DNA of 64,000 nt from Liquidambar formosana (Eukaryota; Streptophyta; Magnoliopsida; Saxifragales; Altingiaceae). A model generated the notes under the pieces. That model searched no databases. It was not told the DNA's origin and was given only the letters and a program-made list of their open reading frames with translations. The translations under genes and the position numbers were made by a program. This document shows, in pieces, positions 46,060 to 58,348 of the stretch (its first letter is position 1; the number at the start of each line of letters is the position of its first letter). The stretch lies in contig CM077831.1 of NCBI GenBank assembly GCA_039720395.1, forward strand, positions 15,120,982-15,184,981, given 5' to 3'.

Positions 46060-47040
46060 ATTAATGATCTGAATTGATGGTCATAGACCTACAATCTTAT
46101 TTATAGAGGGCTAAAACTAATTAAGGAAAGGAAATAACGAAATAAAGAATGATATTAAATAGCAAATAATTAAGAAAAAGGAAAATTTGCCAAAAATGGG
46201 AAAATGCTAATTAAGCCTAGAATTTACTAATTTAGACCCCAAAAAGAAGGTAGGAATTGATGGGAGTCAATTTTGACTTCAAAATTGGAAGTCATTAAAG
46301 AAAAGAAAATGGGGAAATATCCAAAACCTCCCTTAAAAATAAAATCTTATCTAAAAATCCTATTAAATATTTTTCTTATCCATCTAATCCAAATAAAAAA
46401 GAATCATATCAGTTAACTCCAACCACTTAACTTTTGGTTTACTGCTGTTAAGAAAAAAGGTGATCCGACTAAAATACCCTTATTAAACATTAAAATGTTT
46501 AATAAAAAAATGCCTATTTAACTAAATTTCTACTGACTAAGACATTGTGGAAATGGCTAACTGCAGTGCTAGCTGGCCTAGATAGTGATGTTATTTTGTC
46601 TAAGTGTCTGCTCTTACTATTGGCTAATGAGTGTACCAATAAAAGGGATTTGGCATCAATTTTTTTATAGACATTCTCAGCCAACAAACTTTCTTGAATT
46701 GCATTATTATGGGAAGAAAGATAATGACGTGGCGAATCCTTGTTTTCATATGATTTGTGTATACTGTTTTCCTGAGTTCACAACGTGCATCATGGGGTAT
46801 GAACTTGATAGTCAAATTTGTAAACAATGAGCCAAGTGATCCGCCACTTGGGTATTTGCTGGGGTTTTGGGTTTGTTGGGAGGCTATTTCTTTATGTAAT
46901 TTTCTCTTTTTAGCTCCTTGCTAAAAGGTGATCTTTTAATTAATATATAGTTTCTTTTTGTTGATTAAAAAATTTAAAAAAAATCCCATCTCATTTGAGA
47001 CATTGACCTTGGGAAAGGATATAAATTTGATTACTTTTGT
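46060..47040 (+). other. non-coding stretch with LINE-like 3' tail
   Basis: No gene. 46605-46985 ends with GTTGATTAAAAAATTTAAAA after a TTTTAGCTCCTTGCTAAAAGG hairpin-like motif, reminiscent of a LINE 3' end. The segment GCATCATGGGGTATGAACTT (46787) recurs inside the inverted-repeat element at 47632 and 47894. Confidence 0.3.
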
Positions 47041-47209
47041 GGGAAATGCTAACTAGCCCCACACTTAATTTGCCCTACACTTTGCCCTCCTGTAAGAGAA
47101 TAAGGGTTGTTTCAATCTTTGGGATTTAATCATATAAGTGGATCTCACAACTTTACCCCTTATTCTCTTCTAGTAAATAGGGCAAAGTGAGGGTTAACTA
47201 ACATTTCCC
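47041..47209. mobile_element. palindromic MITE, 169 bp
   Basis: Arms GGGAAATGCTAACTAGCCCC and, inverted, GGGAAATGTTAGTTAACCCT. Symmetry continues through AGAGAATAAGGG / CCCTTATTCTCT-like inner arms. It sits between the LINE-like tail and the next element. Confidence 0.75.
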
Positions 47210-47219
47210 AAAAAATAAA

Positions 47220-48200
47220 TAAATACAAAATAGAGGTTAGAGATAAGAGTGGTTGAGCTACAGTTATATGCAATTGTCGATCATTGTTTCATTAATTTCA
47301 CATAGATATTTAATGTTACAAGTCATCCAAAAATACAAAAACATCAGTACACAAATTACAAGATCTAGATATTTTTAAGAAAATAAATATGGTTAAGACA
47401 CTGAACAATTTTAAATATAGTTACAAGTACTTGATAGCGAAATTAGGGGTGCTAGGCTTATCTTATTATATTTCTCATACTTGAAAAGTGAAAAAAGAAA
47501 TTGTTCATGCTTTGGCACCCTCAAAATGAAATATTGGTTCTCTCCCTGCTCCTATTCATCGATCAGTCATCTTCATTGTGGGCGCTAGTTGCTGCATTAA
47601 TGGTCCTTTAGAAATTTGGGATCTAACTTGCATCATGGGGTATGAACTTCAAAGTCAAATTTGAAAACTATGAGCCAACAACTGTATTAATTGAGTTACA
47701 AATAGATCCACTATCAAAATGCCATTTCATTTGGGACGTTAATTAGGTGTCGATTTATGACCTTCTGGTATATTTGACTTTAGTTATATAGGCAATGGCT
47801 GATGCCCTGTTCATCCATCAGTCATCTTCATTGTGGGAGCAAGTGGTTTGGTGCACTAATGGTCTTTTAGAAATTTGAGATTTGACGTGCACCATGAGGT
47901 ATGAACTTGAAAGTCAAATTTGAAAACTGAGCCAAGTAATTTGTGTTACAAATAGATCCAATATCAAAATGTCATTTTATTTGGGAGCTAGAATTTAGGA
48001 AATAAAATAAATTTGATTGCTTTTGCTATTAAGTACTCGTAACTATATTTAAGATTGTCCAGTGTAATTCATGTGCCGATGTTTTTGCATTTTTGGTCTG
48101 AATTGTAACATTAAATATCCATGTGAAAGTAGTGAAACAACTGCATATAACTGTAGCTCAACCACTCTCATCTCTGAATCTCTAATGTCTACTTTTGTAT
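47220..48200. mobile_element. long-terminal-inverted-repeat element upstream of the TNL gene
   Basis: The 47225-47450 segment (GAGTGGTTGAGCTACAGTTA onward) is the reverse complement of 48000-48190 (CTGTAGCTCAACCACTCTCA reading inward), giving inverted repeats of about 200 bp. The interior contains a direct duplication: 47555-47740 (TCAGTCATCTTCATTGTGGG, ACAAATAGATCCACTATCAA) and 47810-47995. The size and long ends suit a MULE or Foldback element. The target duplication was not resolved. The right end is about 120 bases from the TNL start codon. Confidence 0.65.
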
Positions 48201-48314
48201 TATCACGACAATATTATTTTTAATTTTTGTATATATGTAGACCAGCAAGTGTCCTCCAAAATCGGCCAACGCCAATCCCTTCATCAATTTGATCTCTTTG
48301 TGTAAGTTCCATAT

Positions 48315-51300
48315 ATGGCTTCTGCCAGTAGCCGAGCAGAACCATCCACCACCTCCTCCTCTTCCCTTCCACCACAATTTTTATTTGATGTTTTCTTGAG
48401 TTTCAGAGGCGACGATACACGCAAGAACTTTACGGATCACCTCTACTCTGCTTTGGTCAACCACGGGTTCACTGCGTTCAGAGATTACGAGGAACTCGAG
48501 AGAGGAGAAGAAATTGCACCTCAACTTTTGAAATCGATCGAGCAGTCGAGGATTTGTGTTGTCGTTTTCTCAACAAACTATGCTGATTCCCGATGGTGCC
48601 TTGATGAATTGGTGAAGATCATGGAGTGCAGGAGAAGCTTCAAACAGATTGTTGTGCCTGTGTATTACAACGTTGATCCGTCTGACGTGCGGGCTCAGAG
48701 GGGGAGTTTTGCGGAAGCATTTGCTAGGCATGAAGAGCGTTACAAGGAAAGTGGGATGAAAGGCAAGATGGAGAGCTGGAGGGCTGCTCTCACAGAGGCC
48801 TCTCTTTTGTCTGGATGGGACCTGCAATATGTGGCCAACGGGTATTTCTCTCTCGCTTTTTTTTTTTTTGTTTTGCATTTTTCTTCTGATACATGAAGAA
48901 TATTAGAATAATAAGCAAAACCGATAAAGCTTAAATTTTCATAAGACAGATGTAATAAGAAGATTAGGCGAGGAGCCAGGATTTTTTTTTTCCAAGGAAG
49001 GGGTGTGCACACCAAAAAAGAAAAAAAAATTGCAAAATGAGCAAAATAAACCTCAACAGATAGTAAGTTTTCTAATCAACAAATGCGGCGTGGAGATGTA
49101 GAGGCATGGGTAACTTATACTAGCAAACTTTAAATTCTTGCACTAAATAATTTTTTCTAGAATTGACATTTCATTAAGCTCACCTTTGGATTAGATATAT
49201 CTCTTATTTATGTAATGCATGCTAAATATCTCATTGATTGGGTATCAATAAGCGACCGATCCACAAACTTACATTTGTTTTTATAAATAAAACTACAATG
49301 TGTTGACTTTGTTGAGTGAATGAAGTACCACCTAGTCCCTAATCAACCTAATATTCGGCGAGAATAATGGGTCAACAAAGAAAATATAATCCCGCAATTA
49401 ATGGACTTATAAGATGTGGGTTCCAAAAACTGTAATTAAATGGTGTAAGAATGAAAAGTTTTACACCATTCCATTTGTGATCGATTTGATTATCATATGA
49501 GATGTGGGTTCCAAAATCAATCTTATACCTTAAATCTTTTTCAAATTTTATATATACTTATCTCACCTGAAATATTTTTACCTTTCTTTCCTTTTTCTTT
49601 TTTTTTTGTCCCTTTTTTTTCTTACCCCTCCCATTTTCTTAAAGTCTTAATCCTCCCGCCCCCAATCTTCTCTTTTATAAGAGAAACCCAATACTCTCTT
49701 GACTTTCCAAAAGATGGAAGCTTATCAAGGACAATTGTAAATTGTTTCGAATTGAAATATGGTTTATCAATGGATTATAAATTTTTGTAATTTTTTTTTA
49801 CCCCAAGACCATGAGATAAAAGAAAATTTTAAAGATAAAGTTTGTTCGATTTTTGGAATTAAGATAAAACACTAGCACTCGAAGCTCACTTCCCCTGAAC
49901 TAAATTCCTAACCCCATCCTAACTGGTTGAACTCTTACACCTTTTTTGAGCCATTGATCTCTTTTGATCCAACAACTGTTTATCTTTTCAAAATTTGAAC
50001 TTTAATAACAAATGTGGATTGGGTAAGAGAAAACCCAAAATCAGTTTCGTTCAATTAACCCACTCTCCTTTCCGTTCTTGCAACTCCCTCTCTCCTTCAC
50101 CTCTCTAGACAACTCCATCACAAGAGGTCCTTATCTATGCCAGTAAATGGATTGTCAACGATGGAGTCTTAGAGGGTGGGGATGAAGGATAAGAGCTCAT
50201 GGGAAGAGAGAGAAGAGAGAGGAGATGGCAGGCAAGCTTCTAGATGATTTAAACTATGTGTTAACAACAACGATCTTACGTGTTAAGCTAAAGTTTTTTC
50301 CTGCTTCATCATATGCACATTCATTCATTCAATGTGAGGAAATATATGAATGAGATTGTGTAGTTCTTTCTATGGTTTGATGTGTGCCATTATTATCTAG
50401 CATTGTTATTTCTATTAGTTTATTTGCATGTCAAATTCACTTCATGTTTTATTACATTTTCATGCATGGCTCATCCCGACGACATCAATCTTGCTTCGCT
50501 CTCTTATTTTTGTCAAAATTGCAGGCATGAGTCAAAGTTTATTGAGAAGATTGTTGAAGACATTTCGAACAAATTAATTCTCCCATACTTAAATGTTGCC
50601 GACTATGCAATCGGCATGGAGTCTCGTGTACACGACATAAACATGTTGTTAAGGTTGGAATCATATGATGTTCGCATGGTCGGAATTTGGGGGGTTGGCG
50701 GAATAGGTAAGACAACAATTGCAAAAGCAATCTATAACAAAATACGTCACAAAATTTGAAGGCAGCAGCTTCCTTGCAAATGTTAGAGAAATTTCAATGC
50801 GTACCAACGATCTAATTAATGGGTTTACAAGAACAACTTCTTTCTGATATCCTAATGAATGAAAATCGAAACATAAAAATTGTTGACCAAGGAATTGAGG
50901 TCATAAAACAAAGATTATGGTGTAGAAGAGTTTTTGTTGTTCTTGATGATGTGGACAATTTATCCCAATTGAAGGCATTAGCCATAAGGCGTGATTGGTT
51001 TCTTCCAGGAAGTAGAATCATAGTAACAACTCGAGATGAGTCTTTACTAAAAATGCTAGAAGTGGATGGGGTATACGTGCCTGAATTATTAAACGACGTT
51101 GAGTCCCTTCAACTCTTGAAGTGGGTTGCCTTTAGAGAAGACCATACTATGAAAGACTCTGTGGAGCTTTCAAGGCAATTAATGTGTTACGCTGGCGGGC
51201 TTCCATTAGCTCTTGAAGTTTTGGGTTCTTTCTTTAAAGGCATGAGTGTGCCTGAATGGAAAAGTGCATTGGAGAGTTTAAAAGTAATTCCTCATGATAA

Positions 51301-53448
51301 TATTCAATCAAAGCTAAGAATAAGCTTTGATTCATTAAATGATGAAGAGAAGGCCTTATTCCTAGATATTGCTTGTTTCTTTGTTGAAACGCACCAAAAT
51401 TATGCAATAGTAGAAGGCCAAGGTTTCTTCCCCAAAAATGTGCTTGGGGTTCTATCTCATCGATGTCTCATAGAAAGTAGATTGGGCTTGTTGACAATAC
51501 ATGACTTGCTTCGAGACATGGGTAAAGATATTGTTCGCAAAGAACACTGTGAGCCTGGGAAACGTAGTAGATTGTGGAGTTATGAGGACGTCCTTGATGT
51601 GCTGACAAATGATATGGTAAGATCCATTTTTATTAAATAATTTGTTAATATATGAAATTTATTGGGTAAAAGTTAGAATGCAAGATCATGGTAATTAAAT
51701 TATTGAGCTTACAATTTCTTTGGTCTTTAATTATATTGTAGCATAACGTACACAATGCTAAGAAGACAAATGCATACCACACTCCCTTGACACATTGCAC
51801 TCCCCATTAATTGTGTCATGTTATTAAGGAACAAAGCATGTCTTTAGTACCCATTGGTACTGTACTCATCAGTATTATACCTTTACTTGTGAAACGCTCT
51901 TTCTTATCAAGGAACAGAAGCAGTTGAAAGTCTTGCCATAAACTTGCGTTCGTCAGGTGATGTACGAGTGAAAGCAAAAGCATTTGCAAAGATGAACAGA
52001 TTGAGATTGCTTGAACTCAATTATGTACACTTAAGTGGAAGCTATGAACATCTTTCCAAACGATTAAGATGGTTATGTTGGTTGGGGTTTCCTTTGAAAT
52101 CTATACCGTCAAACTTATTTTTAGAGCAAGTGGTTGTAATTGACATGAGCTATAGTAGCCTAAAACAAGTTTGGAAGGGAAGGAAGGTATGTCGTTTTTT
52201 GTACATCTTTACTACCTCAATTATAGTATATATCATAAGAAAATTAATTTTCCTTTCTTTCGATTTTTAACAACAGATTCTCAAGAAGTTGAAAATTCTT
52301 AACCTCAGTCATTCCTATCACCTAACTGAAACCCCAGACTTCTCAAGATGCACTAGTCTCGAGACATTGTTGCTTAATGATTGTGTAAGGTTGTTAGAAG
52401 TTCACCATTCTATTGAATGTCTCAACAAACTTCTTGTCTTAAATTTGGAAAATTGCAAAAAGCTTAGGAAGTTCCCACTCGGCATTTGGAAGCTGACATC
52501 TCTTCGAAATCTCTCTCTCGATGGCTGCTCAAAATTCGGAAAGCTATCGAAATCATTGTTTTCACTCTTCTCAGCCCCTCTACAGGGACTAATGCCCATA
52601 AGAACATTAAATCTGGCCAACTGTAATCTGTCGTATGTTCCGGATGAGCTTGGGAGTTTAATCTCATTGGAAAGGTTGTTACTTGGAGGAAACAACTTTT
52701 CTACCCTACCGAATAGCATGAGTCGCCTTTCTCGACTTTGGGACCTTGATTTAATTCAATGTACAAGGCTTCAATCAACCCCAGAGCTTCCAATGAATGT
52801 AATGTTTGTACGAGTAATGCATTGCACATCATTGGAAAGGATATCAATTGGATCATATTTCCGAGACTGGCCACACATTTTCGCAAGTGGTTGCCCTAAA
52901 CTAGCTGAGAACACTACTACAAGTAATTACAGAAAGAGACTCCTCCAGAACCAGGTACTCTCTCTCTCTCTCTCGTTTAGATTTATTTTTATCTTTTATT
53001 TTTTTCAGCTTTTATAACTCAAGAATTGATGGAACAGGATACATTTGGTACATTGAACCTTTCGCTTCCTGGGAGTGAGATGCCTGACTGTTTCAACTGT
53101 TGGAGCGAGGAACTAGATTTTTCTTCTCTTTTGTCCGTAGTTCTAGATCCAAACATTCGAGTGTGGTTTCAACGTAGTGTTCTTGCACACTACAAAGATG
53201 AGTTGGATTTCAAAGTTGAATACCCTTTGCCTTATGAGGTCGAAAATAAAACCAAGGGCATTAAAAACCTGTGTCGCCCAACAATTAAATATTCTCGTCA
53301 ACGTCAAATGTGTCTAGTCAATTTTCCTTGGCTTCATATGGAAGTTGAGTTTGAAATGGAGCTTTCTGAACAATCGTTGCCTGCTGATTTATGGTTCGTG
53401 AACAAGTTCAAGATGAATATGATTTATGAGGACAATGAGAAGGGTTAG
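48315..53448 (+). pseudogene. TIR-NBS-LRR (TNL) resistance-type gene with frameshifts
   Basis: Intracellular immune-receptor class. Exon 1 (48315-48841) is the TIR domain: FDVFLSFRGDDTRKNF, and SRWCLDELVKI with the catalytic-type Glu. Exon 2 (50525-51616) is the NBS: P-loop GVGGIGKTT, kinase-2 RRVFVVLDDVDN, GSRIIVTTRDESLL, GGLPLALEVLG, CFFVE, and IHDLLRDMG in place of MHD. Exon 3 (about 51912-52186) and exon 4 (52277-52954) carry LRRs (LKILNLSHSYHL, LLVLNLENCKKL, LRNLSLDGCSKF, IRTLNLANCNLS, LERLLLGGNNFS). Exon 5 (53038-53448) begins the post-LRR/C-JID motif LPGSEMPDCF. Lesions: an extra base in CACAAAATTT (50751-50754), another frame change near 50812-50821, and a phase mismatch at the exon 2/3 junction (needs ATGG|GTAAG, has ATG|GTAAG at 51617). 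All motifs between lesions are intact, so it is a recent pseudogene or affected by indel sequencing errors. Confidence 0.88.
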
Positions 53449-53641
53449 AATATTCGTTTCCACTTCTGTAGATGGAGCTTTAGATAGGTACTTAAACAGA
53501 GGTTGATTTAATCATCTTAGCCATGGTCATTTGTGTTTGCCCTCATGTATATAGCCGCACATGTAGGGAACTCGGGATTTATTGTTCACAATCATTTCGA
53601 CTTGACTACATATATTTTTGTTGTCCAAGAAATGATAACGA

Positions 53642-53647
53642 AATAAA
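53642..53647 (+). terminator. candidate polyadenylation signal of the TNL gene
   Basis: AATAAA about 190 bases after the TNL stop codon, in AACGAAATAAATGG. Confidence 0.4.
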
Positions 53648-54149
53648 TGGTCTTTAATGGTTTGGTCACTGCTTTAATGTTCATAAATGTATGGGAAGGA
53701 ATCCATTTATACGTAATGTAAGACTTTTTAGTGTTAATATTCTTTTTCTTGGAAAATTATTTGGCCAATTCAAATACTTTACTCATGCATGTTATCCATT
53801 AATCATTTTTTATTGCAATGTGATATCAACCCATTGTGGGTGGGGTTTCCTTTGCCTGAGAATGGGGGTGCGCTATGCAAGGACCACCATGCTGATCGAT
53901 CATCGTATGAAGCCATCGGTTAGCCACACCATAGACCATAGCTAATCGATCCCCAACCCACTGGTCAGTCCAATACCAAGCATCCAACTGCTTTAATGCC
54001 CCGCTTGGTTACAAACTCACGCTACTAGGCTCGGCGCACGTTATCTATTAATTGAAGATTTAAGAGCAGTGTCATCCATAAAGTGCCCCAAATTATAATT
54101 TTATTTGTAAAAGAAATGTTATTTTTGGATCAAATGCTTCACGATAAAT

Positions 54150-54420
54150 CCAAGGCTTTAGCCATGGTTGTAAGTTCTGATTCGGTCTAAGGTGATCACA
54201 AGGCCAAAATTTCTGATAGGGCACTTGGGGTGTTTTGTCCGTATACTACCCCCATAGCAAGATATATAAATCCCAGGCTTTGGCCAGATAGTCTTAATTG
54301 AGTTGGATGAAATTCATTTATGTCAAAACGTTCATGTTCCAATAGATCAATTGTGTGCCATGTTTTTCCCTTCCACTTTTTCGACTTTGTGTGCATCTAG
54401 TTCTGGTGTCGAGGATATGT
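54150..54420. repeat. relic of the kiwellin-unit flank beyond the TNL gene
   Basis: CACAAGGCCAAAATTTCTGA, GTCTTAATTGAGTTGGATGA and TTCATTTATGTCAAAACGTT match 33355-33500, and AGTTCTGGTGTCGAGGATATG-like sequence matches 34770-34795. It is the uninterrupted form of the site where the copia fragment (33505-34735) sits. No kiwellin coding sequence remains nearby. Confidence 0.7.
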
Positions 54421-54599
54421 TTACCCAATGTTTGGGTCATGGATTTTAGGACGGAAAGGAAACAAATTTTGAGGGAATTTGGTTTCTCTTGTTTGGTTAC
54501 AAGGGAAAATATATGGAAAAAAGTATAAGAGAAAATATAATGAAAAATAGGGATTTGAGTGAGACTATTGCCACCACATAAAGTACTCAAAGTCCCTTA

Positions 54600-54921
54600 T
54601 TAATTTACACTTTTTGAGGTTTTATAAAAAATATAAAAGGTTTTTACAAAAACTAATCACATTATTCATTAGAAAACAACATTCTGAACAACTTTGTAGA
54701 AGAAATTTTTTCCAAAATCTATCATTTAAGCAAATTTTTTAGCCATTTACAATTTTTATTTCATTTTCCATGAAAAATTACCAAAAAGTCTACTTAAATG
54801 ATAGATTTTAAAAAAACTCTCTTCTATAAAGTTATTTGGAATGATGTTTTCTAGTAAACTATGTTATTAGTTTTCATAAATTTTTTTTATATTTTTTATA
54901 AAACCTCAAAAATGTAAATTA
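54600..54921. mobile_element. palindromic MITE, family shared with 6837-7235 (copy 2)
   Basis: Inverted ends TTAATTTACACTTTTTGAGG and TTTAATTTACATTTTTGAGG. The interior TTAGAAAACAACATTCTGAA, CAACTTTGTAGAAGAAATTT and TGATGTTTTCTAGTAAAC matches copy 1 at 6945-7125. Confidence 0.75.
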
Positions 54922-55003
54922 AATGGCCAGATTTTTTCTTTTCATTTAAAACAGCGAGGAAAGCGTGAAAATTGGGGGAAAATTTCGTTGAGCTCTCCTC
55001 AGC

Positions 55004-55261
55004 TTGCCGGCTCATATTCCCATACATCTCCTCCCACTCTCTCACATCTTTACTTTCACGATGCGACCTCCCATGACGAATCGCCAACCTCCATCAACCA
55101 CCGATCAACGGCCATCGGCGGCGACATCTAAGCGCCGATCACAGTCGTTGGATTCCGATAGGCGACGCCCCGCGATTTCTTCTAGTCAACTATCATTTCC
55201 TCCACTCGATGACCTCGAATCCATTCCGATAGATGACCTTTACTCGACAAGCTCTAACCAG
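55004..55261 (+). other. candidate first exon of an unrecognised gene
   Basis: A locally GC-richer open frame, with likely start at 55061 (MRPPMTNRQPPSTTDQ), running through RRPAISSSQLSFPPLDDLES and IDDLYSTSSNQ to a good donor CAG|GTACGT at 55262, phase 0. It is Ser/Pro/Arg-rich and not matched to a family. No convincing second exon. 55700-55758 (CEVANDTAKVCQAG) before another CAG|GT is a weak possibility. It could equally be a captured or abandoned exon in the Harbinger region. Confidence 0.3.
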
Positions 55262-57016
55262 GTACGTTTAGGTCTAGGTTTCTACATTTTTCCATTATAT
55301 TGATAAATGGGTTTGTAATGCTTTGGTTCATATGACTTGAGATGCATTCTTAGTCTGGAATTGTTTTATGCAGATCTATGTTTTGTTATGCATTTTTAAG
55401 TCTAAAATTGATTTATGCGGATCTATCTTGTGTGTATTGTTGGTGTTGTTCATCCATGCTCCGAATTGCGTCTTGGTCTATAGGAATTTTTTTGTGGTCT
55501 GTAGGAATTTTGCCCTTTTGGAGAGAGATTTACATCATTGAAAGGGCTCTGTTGTCCCTATGGATCCCTGTTTTGCAATAGAAATCAGGTCCCAATTGAA
55601 AAAAAAAATGACCCAAAGAAAGAGATAAAGGTATTTTCCTCGAGGGTTCATCCTTGTCCTTTGTATAGATTATGCCATTTTCCAATAGTTGTCTGTCTGT
55701 CTCAAATGGTTGCAGATTGTGAGGTTGCCAATGACACTGCCAAAGTGTGCCAAGCAGGTGTGCAGTTGTGCTACTTTGGGTGTTAGGTCTGTAATAAACT
55801 TATATGATTTTCTTTTGTTATCTAAAAAGGGAAAAACAAAGAAAATTAAAATGATTTTTTCATTTAGTACGTATGAGCAAGAAGCAAAAAAGTTGGATCT
55901 CCAGGACTGAGCCCAGATTGCTCAAGCCTCACTTTCACTTAACAGTAGTAGCAAAATATGCCAAATATATATTCATAGGCCGTATAAGTTTACTTCTACC
56001 CCCATGTAAACAAAACTTGTGATTTTCTTAGGAATTTATATATTCATAGGCCATATGAACTACACTGCTTTAATTTCGTACAGGAAGTGATTTTCCTTTT
56101 TGTTTATTTTATTTTTTGTTAAAATGCTTGGGGTAGAATCTATGTAAACAATTGTTTGGGATTTGGGAATAGGGCTACTTAATGAAAATATCTTGAATAA
56201 TAGCATTCAAAGCACCTTCCTTCAAAAACTGAAACACCTAATAAGCTCTTCCTTCAAAACTGAAACTCCTAATAAGCTCATAAGAGTGAGTCCTTAGTTC
56301 ATATAAATCAGTGTAGAAGTCATGCTATAACACTCATTATTGTATCTGTAACTGCCATTACTATGTAAACAGTTGTTTTCTACACATTATCACCATATCA
56401 GAATATATTACCCAGTACCCACTTCCTGGTTATTATTCTTCAAAATAACTGGATTTGAAACGCATTCATATCAGCTGTGATGCTTATGCACATACCAATG
56501 AGCCAGATCATAATGTCTTCACTAACTTCTCATGAAAAATAGTACATCATCTGAAAGTAAAGCATCTTGAGGACCAAGTTCACAATTTTAAAGCATGTCT
56601 GAGTCATCTTTCATCTTTGGTGACTTTTTCAGTTTTCTTTTTCAATTTTCTTTGGCTTCTTAATAGGAAGAGTGCCAGGTTCCAGCAAGAACATACTTGT
56701 AAATTAACTTGGTACAATAATGCTGTTGTTTTTTATTTATTTATTTATTCTGTTGGGGTAGCTTGGTTTGAATTTAACCTCATACGTGCTTTTTTCAAGC
56801 ACATTTGATTGCAAATTAGAACCCACTTGAACTTGCTTTATGCTGAATTTTACCTCCTACGTGGCTGATTTATGTTGTTATTTGGGCCTTTCACATGGTC
56901 TTATTTTGTTTACTTGTAAGTTATTGTTAGGTACTAGAGTTTTTTCTAAACATAATTTTTTTTATATTATATATAATACGAAGTGTAATTACTTATAAAT
57001 AAATAATTGCTTAACA

Positions 57017-58348
57017 ATGGTTTGGATGGATTATCAAGAAGAATGGGAAAGGCTAAGAAGTTGGGCTTCGACTTGTGTAGCTGCCCTAATTTCATTTTTT
57101 TGCCGTTTCAACAATGTGGTTAAGTCAATATCAGAAGATGCTTCCTATAAACGACATGAGCTAATGGAATGGCTTATGACAATAGATGATAAAGATTGTC
57201 ATAACCATTTACGCATGGGGAAGGATGCATTTGGTACACTAGTATGTATGCTCCGAGGAACTGGTTATCTTAAAGATAGTGTTTGTAGTAATGAAGAAGA
57301 GCAGGTTGCAAAGTTTCTTAGCATTATTGGTCATAAATTCATAATAAGACGAACTATACAGTAAAATTCGATTTTAGGCGTTCTAGTGAGACAATGAGTC
57401 AACATTTTCACCAAGTTCATAAAGCTATTTTATCCTTACACGACATCTTTTTAAGGCAGCCCAATGGTTTAGAGTGCCCTCCAGAGATTATGAACAATAC
57501 CAAATTTTGGCCTTACTTTAAGGTAAATTGCTGCAAAAACAAATGGCACTAGGATTATATGTTTATCTTCTACTTAAACTAATATATTTTTACAAGATTG
57601 CATAGGTGCAATTGATGGATCACATTTTCGTTTAAAAGTACCAAATGGTGTTGTACAAAGATATCGAGAGCAAAAATGTTATCCTACCCAGAATGTTTTG
57701 GCAGCATGCTCTTTTGATTTAAAGTTTATATATGTCGTTGGGAAGGCTCTGCCTCAAGAATTTTAAATAATGCATTAATGAGAGAGATGGATAGCCTGAT
57801 TGTTCCTCGAGGTGATTTCTAGTGGTACATGAATGCAACGTTTTATATTTTTTTAGTACATTAATAATAGTAACTCAATTTCCCGTTAAAATTAGGTAAA
57901 TATTACTTGGTCGATGCGAGGTATCAACCGAAAACTGGGTTTCTCTCTCCGTATTGAAGTACACATGATCATCTCAAGGAGTACAGTATATGTACATCAA
58001 CCTCAAAATGCTAGAGAGCTTTTTAACCTTTGGCATGCATCCTTGTGAAATGCAATTGAAAGAGCATTTGGTGTCTTGAAGAAGAGGTTTCCAATATTAG
58101 CTAGCGGGATTGAACCACATTACCCAGTTGACACGCAAGCTGATATTGTGTTGGCGGGCTATATCTTGCACAACCATCTCATGGGTGTTGATCTAGATGA
58201 AAAACTTATTGCAGAGGTTGATCAAGAGATCATGAATGCATCAGTCCAATCTAATGTAGTTGTGTCAAATTTAACTAAAGAATGTCGGGAAGGAGAAATT
58301 TTAAATTTTAAGGGAGCAGATAGCTGCAAATATGTGGAGAGATTATAA
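57017..58348 (+). pseudogene. PIF/Harbinger (HARBI1-type) DDE transposase, decayed
   Basis: The N-terminal part MVWMDYQEEWERLRSWASTC to EEEQVAKFLSIIGHKF is open, then frameshifts at about 57355. The catalytic core is readable in pieces: ECPPEIMNNTKFWPYFK, an intron, CIGAIDGSHFRLKVP (first Asp codon 57614-57616), CYPTQNVLAACSFDLKFIYV, then YYLVDARYQPKTGFLSPY (second Asp 57913-57915), then NAIERAFGVLKKRFPIL (Glu codon 58058-58060) and a clean C-terminus ending NFKGADSCKYVERL. All three DDE acidic codons survive, but stops (57764, 57821 and others) and frame changes make it non-functional. The partner gene lies just downstream. Confidence 0.88.

Noticed and set aside
50382..50460. Upstream part of the frame before the TNL NBS exon
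   Set aside because: It is intron sequence. The exon begins at 50525 after TTGCAG, which restores the NGHESKF junction.
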